Assembly: GCA_003116975.1 (NCBI GenBank)
Contig: BGKB01000294.1
Location: 10,258 to 41,068 of the forward strand
DNA: 30,811 bases
Origin: Aurantiochytrium sp. KH105
Lineage: Eukaryota > Sar > Bigyra > Thraustochytrida > Thraustochytriidae
Direction: 5' to 3'
This document shows, in pieces, positions 1 through 7,670 of the stretch (within the stretch, counting starts at the first letter, position 1; each line of letters begins with the position of its first letter). A program made the translations under genes and the position numbers. The notes under the pieces are model-generated. The model had not been told where the DNA came from. It was given only the letters and a program-made list of their open reading frames with translations, and made no database searches.

Positions 1-30
1 GCCCTCAAGAAGCAGAGGTCGGAGGTTTGA
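1..30 (+). CDS. possible C-terminal end of a gene cut by the window edge
   Basis: From base 1 one frame reads nine codons (ALKKQRSEV) and then a TGA stop at 28-30. Third positions are mostly G or C, as in the clear genes of this window. The stretch is too short to identify a product, and chance is a real alternative. It is listed only because the next clear gene is far downstream and something must precede it. Confidence 0.18.
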   Translation, partial: ALKKQRSEV

Positions 31-1334
31 CGACTTGCTGACCCCAGACGTAACGATAAACAAAGATCATTCCAATGCATTTGCGCCAATCCAGCTCTTC
101 TACCCCGTCCATGCAGCACGTCCATGGCCTTGTCACGCCCTCCATACCTCCGCAAGGCCCGCACGCCCGCCCAGGGTCTCGCAGGTCCCGGTTCTGCCTG
201 CTTGTTCCCTAAGATGCTTGCTGATGATTAGCTGCTGATTAGGTCTTTGCCGGGCCGAAGCAACTTTGCAGGGACGGCCCGCACGCCCGCGCCCTTCCGG
301 CCGGCGTCCTCTCCCGGGAGCGCGCGCACGCTGCCGCGGCCGCGCGCCGATCGAAGCCAATCCGGACAGGGCTGATGCCCAGAACCTCTAACAACAAGGA
401 GAGGCCAGGCGGCACTTTACTCGCGAACCCCGTGAATAAATGTAGATAGATGATGCCGTTGAATGCAAGCACGTCTGTCTGCCGAGAGAGATTGACTCGC
501 GTGAAAGTTTCGCATGTTTGCAATTTTTCCATGTTCTGCTAGAGAGGGAGCCATGGAAAGCCATGCGTTGTTCGTTTGTTTGTTTGTTTGCGCGAAATAA
601 GGACTACGATTTCGTGAATGCGATACGGCAGTCGTTGCACTGTATATCTGACTCTCCCTGGCGCGAGTCAATTTTAGCAGCTTCGATGACAACATTCCCG
701 TGTCAATGGTTGACTGTGAGTCCCTTGGGCTGCCTTTTGAAATGTGATGGCGACAATGTGTCTTACAAGTCTTTGAGAAATTTCACCTGTTTTTGAGTTC
801 GAGCATGAGATCGGTCTTTTCTCTGGAGCAACACTACACAAGAAAAAGTAGACGCGGCCTTCTGTTCATTCACCTTCCTGTGAGACGTTTCTGGCGGGTC
901 TAGTTCCTTTTCCCCCCTTCAGGTGCTTTCCGGAAAAGATGGAGAAAGAGGCAACTCGGTTGGCGCACTACAGGTGTTCCATTTCTAGTCTGCTCGTAAG
1001 AGGTCAGTAACAGATTGTCAGAACAGGCTTGATCCTTTTTAAAGATAATTTGATGGAGGGCAGGTAGTTGGCATCGCTCTACGGAAAAGTTCGGTTCACG
1101 CGTGATGACACAATGAACGATGCGAGGAGAAGCAACCAAGTGTGTCCACATTACATCGCATTGCCTCGGTAAACAACTAAATGAAGAACACTATGTCAAA
1201 GCAAGAGGTCGCCTCGTGATCGCGCGTATCGAAAGCGTCCGCTTGCGCTATTCTATCGCGTACGCGCGGCTTTTCGATCTCGTTGGGCTGGACAGCGCTT
1301 TTCCGTGGATGCGGCTCGGCCCCGTCTCACTCAA
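31..1334. other. no gene recognised; upstream flank of the tRNA
   Basis: Only short frames with unnatural composition occur here on either strand. A small TTTG tandem lies near 572-590. The base composition is lower in GC than the coding regions, except for a CpG-rich patch at about 240-350. I find no protein family, no second tRNA and no internal Pol III B box in this stretch. It may hold the 3' UTR of an upstream gene. Confidence 0.5.
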
Positions 1335-1458
1335 GCGCGAATGGTCTAGTGGCATGATTCCTCCTTCGGGTGGATTAGCCGGTTTAACTACCGGGTTCTC
1401 ATAATAGTTCAATCCTAGTGATTGGAGGAGGTCGAGGGTTCGATTCCCTCTTCGCGCC
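1335..1458 (+). tRNA. tRNA-Pro(CGG) with a 52-nt intron
   Basis: The acceptor stem GCGCGAA (1335-1341) pairs perfectly with TTCGCGC (1451-1457), and the discriminator is C1458, usual for eukaryotic tRNA-Pro. A D-arm follows (GGTCTAGTGGCATGAT). The anticodon stem CCTCC (1360-1364) pairs with GGAGG (1424-1428), and the loop TTCGGG gives anticodon CGG. The T-arm is GAGGG-TTCGATT-CCCTC. The mature molecule is interrupted after G37 by an intron at 1371-1422, the canonical nuclear position. The intron can fold on itself: GGATT at 1372-1376 pairs with AATCC at 1411-1415, and CCGG/CCGG pair around TTTAACTA. It also offers CCG to pair with the anticodon, as in the usual anticodon-intron pairing. CCA is not encoded. 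A T-run follows directly. Confidence 0.93.
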
Positions 1459-1462
1459 AATA

Positions 1463-1471
1463 TTTTTTTTT
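1463..1471 (+). terminator. RNA polymerase III terminator of the tRNA gene
   Basis: Nine consecutive T residues begin five bases after the discriminator base of the tRNA. A T-run on the coding strand is the standard Pol III stop signal. Confidence 0.8.
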
Positions 1472-1615
1472 CTTGTTTCGTGTGGACTGTTCATGATGCT
1501 GGGAGAAGCTCACGACGCCAGCACCATAACGAACGAATGGCGACCCAAATAACACCCTTTCCCCGTCATGGTACACATTAGCCTTCACTGTCAGCCAGGC
1601 CGAACTTTTTGTCCT

Positions 1616-1663
1616 CTTCTTCTTCTTCTTCTTCTACTTCTTCTTCTTCTTCTTCTTCTTCTT
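1616..1663. repeat. CTT microsatellite, 16 units with one CTA
   Basis: Sixteen uninterrupted triplets of CTT with one CTA at 1634-1636. The strand asymmetry (all pyrimidine on +) makes triplex formation possible. A second CTT tract lies at 4936-4965. Confidence 0.95.
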
Positions 1664-2309
1664 TTGCGTACAAAGGAAAGCAATGAATGAATCAATCAAG
1701 CTACAGCAAGCAATGAACATCAACCTGCAAGCAAAGATCAACCAACTGTCTGATCCAATCGAGCACTCCAACCAAGCGCGCTGCTTCTGCAAGCGCGCTG
1801 CTGCAGAAGCCAGCCACCCCACGCTGCCGTCCCTTGCCCCCTTTCCAGCACCGCTCTACCTCACGACGTGCTGCCCTCCACACCCCGATCTCGCGCTCCC
1901 CCCTGCCGCCCTCCCTCTCCCCGCCTGTGCTGCACGCGGCCTCCGCTCGATCGCCTTCTCGCGCTCCGTGGCGCATTCCACGCACGTGCACTGCGCAAAC
2001 ACGCGTCCTCGCGCCTCCCGTCTCCGTCCCAGCTCCTCACCTAAGCCGCCCCCCGCAACTGCTCTGCCATCCATGATGATCAGAGCAAGAAAGCCACGCG
2101 AGCCTATGCGACGGCGGGCGCGATCGTCCCCTCCGTCCCTCCCTCCCTCCCTCCTCCCTCCCTCTCAGGCGGCGGGGTCGCGCCCGGACGCCGCCCCTGG
2201 CCCCCTCGCCGCGTCCGAGTCCGACACGCCACGCCGCGCCACGCGGGAGACCTAACCGCGGCCCTCCCCCTCTGCCTGCTCTCCCTCCGCGGGACGTACC
2301 CTGCCGCCC

Positions 2310-2353
2310 GCACCGCGCCCGCCGCGGCGAGGCACCGCGCCCGCCGCGGCGAG
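2310..2353. repeat. perfect 22-bp tandem duplication
   Basis: The unit starting GCACCGCGCCC is present twice back to back without a mismatch (2310-2331 and 2332-2353), inside the CpG-rich upstream region. It is probably a recent slippage event. Confidence 0.9.
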
Positions 2354-2756
2354 GCGCTGCGCCGGAGGGGGCGGCAGCGCGGGGCGGGCGCGGGCGGCGC
2401 TGCTGCGCGTCGCGGCGCATCGCGGCTTGGCTTCCAGCAGCGGCCGCGAGGACGGGACGGCCACTGGATGTGAGGCGAGAGGCGGGTGCGAGAAGGCGGG
2501 TGCCGGTGCTGGCGCGCTCTCGCGCAAATAGACGCACTGACGCAAACAGACGGAGGCGGCAGGCGGAGGGAGGGAAGGGGGAAGAAGGGCGAGCAGGGAG
2601 GGAGACACAAGGAGGGAGGGAGGAGGGAGGCCGGGCCGGGTTCAGACCGCCTGCGCGGCGCGCCCGGCAAAGCAAACCCGCAACCCCGAGCACCGCACCG
2701 CAGCGCACCGCACCGATCCAATCAGCAAGCTAGACAGCTACACGCACGCGCGCACG

Positions 2757-2788
2757 CTCGCTCGCTCGCACGCACGCACGCACGCACG
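2757..2788. repeat. compound microsatellite (CTCG)3(CACG)5
   Basis: Eight exact tetranucleotide units, changing from CTCG to CACG, lie about 65 bp upstream of the cytochrome b5 ATG and so probably in its 5' UTR or core promoter. The alternating purine-pyrimidine CACG part has Z-DNA potential. Confidence 0.9.
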
Positions 2789-2853
2789 CGCGTTAGAAAG
2801 CAAACAAACGGAGGTTGTCTGACCGAGACCGGGAAACACAAAAAAAAGACAAG

Positions 2854-3309
2854 ATGCCTACGTTCACGCAAGAGGAGGTCGCCAAGCACACCAGCGAGAA
2901 GGACTGCTGGGTCATCTTCAAGGGCAAGGTCTACGACGTCTCCGAGTACCTTGACGACCACCCAGGTGGCGTAGAGATCATCACCGATCTCGCCGGCATG
3001 GACTGCACTGAGGACTTTGAGGATACTGGTCACTCCGAGGAGGCCTACGATATGTTTGACGAGTACTACATTGGCGACTTGGAGGGCTCCACATCCGATG
3101 TCGTCGCCCCGGCACCCTCTGGTGATGCGGCAGCCATCAAGACCACCGTCACAGCTTCTAACAACGCATCCGTCGAGATCAAGTACGACACTGGCAAACC
3201 AAAGACCCCCAACTCAGGCAACGATAACGGTAGCGTCATGATCATGGCTGGAGCCGCCGTCGCTGTTGGTGCTGCAGCCGCCTTCTTTCTGCTCCGCAAG
3301 AAGAAGTAA
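2854..3309 (+). CDS. tail-anchored cytochrome b5
   Basis: The 151-residue protein begins MPTFTQEEVAKHT. It carries the cytochrome b5 heme-binding fold in residues 3-77: the HPGG motif gives the first axial histidine, and the His of GHSEEAYDMF gives the second. An acidic/Ser-Ala linker follows. The C-terminus is a single hydrophobic segment (IMAGAAVAVGAAAAFFLLR) ending in KKK, typical of tail-anchored ER or mitochondrial-outer-membrane b5. In the family it donates electrons to desaturases, elongases and P450s. The frame stays open 13 codons upstream, but 2854 is the first ATG and is preceded by A at -3. The gene converges on the MpaB-like gene; both products are heme proteins, but nothing in the sequence links them functionally. 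Confidence 0.95.
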   Translation: MPTFTQEEVAKHTSEKDCWVIFKGKVYDVSEYLDDHPGGVEIITDLAGMDCTEDFEDTGHSEEAYDMFDEYYIGDLEGSTSDVVAPAPSGDAAAIKTTVTASNNASVEIKYDTGKPKTPNSGNDNGSVMIMAGAAVAVGAAAAFFLLRKKK

Positions 3310-3742
3310 ATCTTAGAATCCGTCTACGAGCACCCACTCACACACTCACACAGCTCTGCTTTTTCGCCTCTTTGTCTGATCTGGCGATTCTTTTTTTCCC
3401 GTGAACACAACACCAACAACAAAAGAATCGAATCCAATCCAATCCCGTCCTGTACGTATTCGCTTGTGCGTCCCAATTGCCATTAACGAATTCAGTAACC
3501 CATCTTTGAAAATTGCACCCAATTCTTCGTCAAACTTGCTTGCTTGCTTGCTCGCAACGAAATGTCTTTTCCCCTCCCTTTTTTTAATTAAAAAAATTAA
3601 AATGCAAGTGAAGTGTAGTGTTGCTTTCCTTTGCTGCATCTCTTCGCTCTCTCTCCACCTCTCTACCTCTCTACCTCTCTCTCGCAGTCTCTCTCTCCAC
3701 CTCTCTCTCTCTGGAAGCATCACGAAAACAATAAACAAAATC
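3310..3742. other. convergent 3' UTR region with an AT palindrome
   Basis: This stretch lies between the stops of cytochrome b5 (+) and the MpaB-like gene (-). It is AT-richer than its surroundings and has a CT-rich run at about 3640-3715. At 3579-3596 there is a perfect palindrome of seven T, AATT and seven A, which would give a T-run to transcripts from either side. No gene is supported here; the frames on both strands are low-complexity Ser/Leu or Arg/Glu. Confidence 0.6.
3579..3596. repeat. 18-bp perfect AT palindrome in convergent intergenic region
   Basis: T7-AATT-A7 reads the same on both strands. Its place midway between two converging stops fits a shared 3'-end or poly(A) element, which is inference. 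Confidence 0.6.
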
Positions 3743-4915
3743 TTAAAGTTGACCCTGAGCGCGCGGAGGCATCAAGGCGTCAAGTCCTAGATTGGCAACA
3801 CGTGCAGAAACCTGCGAGAGATACTTTGCGGCCGGAGATTGCGTCTTGCCATAACGCTCCTCTTGCGCAAGGTACGCCGTCAGCCAGCGAAACGAGGGCG
3901 GCATCAGTCGGTACGTGAATCGAACGTAGCCAAGGACCAAAGCAGCGCGCATGCGCTCCATCCGACCAATTTTACGCCCGCCAAATGCCTCTCCGAGCCG
4001 AGGCGGAAGTTGGCACAAAGATACCCAGCGTGTCAAAGCCATGAGGGGCCAGAACCGGGCTTTGGGTGGAGCCCAGAGAAACGAGTCAATGCGACTCGCC
4101 GTGCCGCCAACCGCCAAGACCCTGGAATGTACCATTGCGTTCACCATTGCGTCAAGCGCTGCCGCATTCACCGGCAGCAACGTCTCTGGAACCGCAAAGA
4201 AACGCGCCGCAAATCGATTGTTCGACGCCACAAAGGCGTCCTTGGCTTCCTCGCTCAGTCGCTCCACCAAGAGCTCGTAAATGTAAATCGAACTCTCCGC
4301 TAGCGTCAAATACACCCACAAGAGCGCGTGCGCGTGCGCCGCGTCATACTTGTGGCCCTTGGAAAAGAGCCCCACGTCCTCTTCGAGCTCGCCGCGCACG
4401 CCATTGTGTAGCTTGCGCACAACGCGCGATGCGCGCGCCGCCTCTTCAGGCGTCCCGTATTGCATGGCAAACATGTACTTGAATGTGCGAAAGAAGCGCT
4501 CCTGCACGCCGTTCTTCAGATTCGAGTGCTGCGAAATTCCCTGCGCCACATACGGATGGGCCAGCTGCATCATGGCAGCCCGGCCTCCGGCCGCAAAAAT
4601 GACGCTCTCACGGAGAATCTTATACAGGGCTTCGTCGTGTTCCTCGTCGGCACGCGCTTGAGTCGCTTTTGCCTGCGCCTCGTGCGTCGCATTGTCCACC
4701 AGCTGCTCTTCGAGCGAAGCCTCCATGTAAAACATTTCCACCGCCGCCACCTCTTTCGGATCGCATGGCTTTTCGCTCGCTTCGGAGCGCTCCTGCATCA
4801 CATCGTACGCATGTTTGCAGTCGAGCAAGAACACTACGGCCCCGCCGGCAGCCACGATTCCGAGTGCCCTTCGCCACGTCTCGCGTGTTGGGAGCGCCAT
4901 CCTCAGGCTTGGCAT
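3743..4915 (-). CDS. MpaB/rubber-oxygenase-like (DUF2236) membrane-anchored heme protein
   Basis: The 390-residue frame starts MPSLRMALPTRE. A hydrophobic stretch at residues 18-32 is a likely N-terminal membrane anchor, followed by a charged helical linker. From about residue 100 it matches the ER-bound oxygenase MpaB / latex-clearing-protein family: GGRAAMMQLAHPYVAQGISQHS at 110-131, LHNGVRG, and HAHALLWVYLTLAESSIYIYE, which supply the family's conserved Arg and His around the heme. In fungi MpaB cleaves a prenyl chain oxidatively; the substrate here is unknown. The frame is open about 60 codons further upstream through a (CTT)10 tract that would encode poly-Glu, but that part has no ATG, so I start at 4915. 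A second in-frame ATG lies at 4900. The gene is divergent from the LRR gene. Confidence 0.82.
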   Translation of the reverse strand: MPSLRMALPTRETWRRALGIVAAGGAVVFLLDCKHAYDVMQERSEASEKPCDPKEVAAVEMFYMEASLEEQLVDNATHEAQAKATQARADEEHDEALYKILRESVIFAAGGRAAMMQLAHPYVAQGISQHSNLKNGVQERFFRTFKYMFAMQYGTPEEAARASRVVRKLHNGVRGELEEDVGLFSKGHKYDAAHAHALLWVYLTLAESSIYIYELLVERLSEEAKDAFVASNNRFAARFFAVPETLLPVNAAALDAMVNAMVHSRVLAVGGTASRIDSFLWAPPKARFWPLMALTRWVSLCQLPPRLGEAFGGRKIGRMERMRAALVLGYVRFTYRLMPPSFRWLTAYLAQEERYGKTQSPAAKYLSQVSARVANLGLDALMPPRAQGQL

Positions 4916-5782
4916 CTTCCTCTTCCCTCGTCTCTCTTCTTCTTCTTCTTCTTCTTCTTCTTCTTCGTCTTCTGCTCGTTCTGGTTTTGGCAACGACCAA
5001 AGCTCTTCGCGCGGCCGGGGCTCACAGTCGCCGACGGATTGCTCCGGCGCGGGCCTGCGCCTCGCCTCGCCGCGGGCTGGCGCGCGAGTAAGAGACACGC
5101 GCTTTGCTGCGCCGTCACCGCTCGCCAGCGCCGAGTCGCTCGCCTCGCAAGGCCCGCGCGAACTGACGAAGCGGGCTCTCTCGGCCCAAATCTCGAACTG
5201 GCCTAATCGCCCCCGGGACGCGGCCTATTGATCCGTTACGCACGGCTCACACTCGAACTCGGAGCGCCCAGCTGTCAGGCTCACGCTGTCAGAAATAGTC
5301 AGTCGCTGCGCCTATTTTGCTTGGAGGCCCGCAGAAACAACGTCGACTGCTGCTGCTTGCAGTGCAGCACAGACTGCTTGCTCTGTGCTTGCTGCGTCTT
5401 GGAAGTTGTGCACTCACACACCTCTCCGCGGCGCCGGCGCCGTCGCGGGACCTGCTGCACGCCAAGAGGGCGCGAGCAGCGGAGCAAAGCTACGCACAGC
5501 TAGCTACACATCGCTAGTCTACGCAGTGGCCGCATGGGGGCCAAAAATAAAAGTATTTATAAGAGACAAGTTAGAAAATCCAAGTGACAGTGAGGGGGCA
5601 CTTCTCGCGTCCGCGCCGAGTCCACTCTCTTTTCCTGCCCTCACCAATCCTATTTTTCAAAACCAGGTCACGGGCGGGCATGACAAAAGCCCGTCAATGC
5701 CAACAACAAAGCCTTATCGTTTCAAGCCCCAGACTCGTGCGCTGATCCAAAGGCTGGACCGTCTGCAACGACAAACAACACC
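4916..5782. promoter_or_regulatory. divergent 5' region between MpaB-like and LRR genes
   Basis: The left part is CpG-rich and carries the CTT microsatellite close to the MpaB-like start. The right part contains an AT-rich island, AAAATAAAAGTATTTATAAG at about 5547-5566, with TATA-like TATTTATAA at 5553-5561. It lies some 220 bp upstream of the LRR start, in the right orientation for that gene. No convincing coding frame is present. Confidence 0.4.
4936..4965. repeat. (CTT)10 microsatellite at the 5' end of the MpaB-like gene
   Basis: Ten exact CTT units on the + strand (GAA on the gene's own strand), 21-50 bp upstream of the chosen ATG. They probably lie in the 5' UTR. If translation started further upstream without an ATG they would encode poly-Glu. 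Confidence 0.95.
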
Positions 5783-7147
5783 ATGGGCAATGGAGCGAGC
5801 GGAGCGGCAGAGCTCCTCGAGGACACCGAAGACCCCGCGGTGCTGCAGACCCTGTGCGGCAAGCTTTCGGACCTCATCGAGGAAGATCCAGCCTGCGAAA
5901 GATGGTGCAAACCCATCCTCGAAAAGGCTCTTCCCGACGACCTCGATGCGCAAGCTTGGAAAGCAAGACGCAAAGCTTTGCACGATGCCGCGTGCGCTTT
6001 CGTCGCAATTGTAGAGGCTGCCGGCGGTGCCGCACCCACCGACACGGACGAGCTCGTAACTGCACAGACGGCTGTTGGAAACACACTGAACCTTAGCCTC
6101 GCCGACCGCGACTCGAACGAGGTCGTTGGTGCGCTGTACGCGTTCCGGCTCCCGGCGCTCGCCGAGCTGCCCAGCCCCGTCTTGGCGCTCGGTTCCAAAA
6201 TCACCGAGCTTTCGCTGAAAAAGAATGGCCTCAAGGAAATCCCTGCTGCCATTGGCACGCTGACGGGTCTCACCTCGCTCGACCTGAGCGAAAACGCCCT
6301 CGAGACCCTTCCTGACGAGATTTGCGCGCTGTCGGCACTCGAAACGCTCGACGTCTCGGAGAATTGCCTCACGGCACTTCCAGAGAATCTGGGCAATCTG
6401 ACGTCGCTACAGACTTTTTTTCTCTTCAAGAATGCGCTCACCAAGCTTCCCGATTCCATTGGGGGCTGCGCCCAGCTGTCCGAGCTCAACCTCTTCAACA
6501 ACAAGCTCATCAAGATTCCCGCGACTCTCGCTGAAATCGAGGCGCTCGTCGACCTGAACCTCGGCGGCAACAAGCTCAAGACGCTGCCCAGCACCAAGCG
6601 TTGGATCAACCTCGAGCGCTTAGCGCTCTCCTGGAATACCATTGTCATGCTCAATGATTTTGGGGGCATGCCCAAGCTGCGTCAATTGCAACTCAACCGC
6701 AATCAGCTCGCCGAGATTCCCGACGACGCTCTCGTCGGCTGCGACGATCTCGAGTCCGTCGATCTGTCGACCAACAGGTTGACAGCTTTGCCTCTTTCGT
6801 TGCTCCAGTGCTCGGGGATCCAGACGCTCGATGCAACCTCCAACGAGCTGTCGGCACTCGCAGACTGTTCCGCGTTGCGGAGTCTCAAGATCCTCAAACT
6901 TGGCTCCAACAAGCTCGTTGATATTACCGAAAGTAACTTGGGCAAGTGCGTCGCGCTAGAGACGCTCTTTCTTCCTTCCAACCAGCTCACCAAGCTCCCG
7001 GCCGATCTCACCGACCTCGTCAATCTTTCCCGGGCCAACGTGTCTGGGAATGCACAGACGCTTGATCGCGCTGACCCCGAGACGGCACGCGTGGTCTCGA
7101 CGCTTTCGGAGCAGTGTGCGCAAAAGGGAGGTCGCTGGATCGAATAA
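5783..7147 (+). CDS. leucine-rich-repeat protein, probably N-myristoylated
   Basis: 454 residues in an excellent start context (ACACCATGG). The N-terminus MGNGAS has Gly2 and Ser6, the classic myristoylation pattern, so membrane attachment is likely. Residues 8-100 are helical and acidic without a recognised domain. From about residue 135 to 430 there are roughly a dozen 21-24-residue leucine-rich repeats of the SHOC2/plant-intracellular type (LTSLDLSENALETLPDEI, LETLDVSENCLTALPENL, LSELNLFNNKLIKIPATL and so on). A short cap ends GGRWIE. There is no kinase, TIR or transmembrane part. LRR proteins of this kind are usually scaffolds for signalling proteins such as Ras or phosphatases; the partner cannot be seen here. 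It converges with the five-pass membrane protein gene. Confidence 0.93.
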   Translation: MGNGASGAAELLEDTEDPAVLQTLCGKLSDLIEEDPACERWCKPILEKALPDDLDAQAWKARRKALHDAACAFVAIVEAAGGAAPTDTDELVTAQTAVGNTLNLSLADRDSNEVVGALYAFRLPALAELPSPVLALGSKITELSLKKNGLKEIPAAIGTLTGLTSLDLSENALETLPDEICALSALETLDVSENCLTALPENLGNLTSLQTFFLFKNALTKLPDSIGGCAQLSELNLFNNKLIKIPATLAEIEALVDLNLGGNKLKTLPSTKRWINLERLALSWNTIVMLNDFGGMPKLRQLQLNRNQLAEIPDDALVGCDDLESVDLSTNRLTALPLSLLQCSGIQTLDATSNELSALADCSALRSLKILKLGSNKLVDITESNLGKCVALETLFLPSNQLTKLPADLTDLVNLSRANVSGNAQTLDRADPETARVVSTLSEQCAQKGGRWIE

Positions 7148-7670
7148 AATGGTCTGACAGTGAAACAGACATTCGAGAAAGGGAAACAACCTTTGTCTTT
7201 TCCACAGAAGAGGAATGCCACGTCATCTTGCCTTGCACGCTGGGGCAGTGCAGTGCGCAACAACGGGTCGACTTTGACATTGTTTTTATTGTTTGTAGAA
7301 TCTGACCACGAAACGCAAGTTTCTGTGCTGATTGTGATTACTATGCACAGAACTATCAGAAGCTTGATCTCATTTCCTTTTCGTTCCTACTACAATCCGC
7401 GGCGGCTTTGACTCTTGTCCTTGAAGATTCCAATTCCTACAAAGGTACGTTACTCTTCCAATGTCCCTCTTCATCGAGGAGAAGAGTGCGACCCGAGAGA
7501 GAGAGGGCAGCAAACAAACGTAGCGTTTTCTTCGTCGAAATCAAATAGAGAAAAGCCAGCAAAGCACTGCAACAAACAAAGATGGAAAAAACATAAAACA
7601 TCGATTGAAGGAGATTACGAGCACACTAGGCGCTCGCTCACAAACTAGGCACAGGCGCTTGCATTCCATT
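7148..7670. other. convergent 3' UTRs, no gene
   Basis: The sequence between the stops of the LRR gene (+) and the prominin-like gene (-) is AT-richer, with short T- and A-runs (TTGTTTTTATTG near 7279, GGAAAAAACATAAAAC near 7583) that could serve 3'-end formation in either direction. Frames across it on either strand are short and unnatural. Confidence 0.55.

Larger units (their letters stand above)
1472..2853. promoter_or_regulatory. long CpG-rich upstream region of the cytochrome b5 gene
   Basis: This region separates the tRNA from the cytochrome b5 start. From about 1800 to 2790 it is extremely rich in C, G and CpG. It has several overlapping open frames on both strands that encode only Pro/Arg/Ser/Ala low-complexity peptides; these look like by-products of composition. 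It also contains a CTT microsatellite, a 22-bp tandem duplication and a CTCG/CACG microsatellite, each listed separately. No TATA box is evident. It is probably the promoter and 5' UTR. Confidence 0.45.

Noticed and set aside
1248..1460. Minus-strand frame reading MARRGNRTLDLLQSLG across the tRNA
   Set aside because: It is the antisense of the tRNA-Pro; such spurious proteins are a known artefact of tRNA genes.
1683..2255. 190-codon + frame in the CpG-rich region
   Set aside because: The peptide is Pro/Ser/Arg low complexity, overlaps equally long frames on the other strand, and has no family signal; base composition explains it.
2037..2721. Two overlapping minus-strand frames of about 200 codons
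   Set aside because: Arg/Pro/Ala-rich translations of the same GC-rich repeats in several frames at once, so not coding.
4916..5098. Poly-Glu N-terminal extension of the MpaB-like protein
   Set aside because: The frame has no ATG there, and the Glu run is just the CTT microsatellite in the leader.
5722..6675. 317-codon minus-strand frame inside the LRR gene
   Set aside because: Mirror frame of a clear LRR protein; Ser-rich and without any domain.
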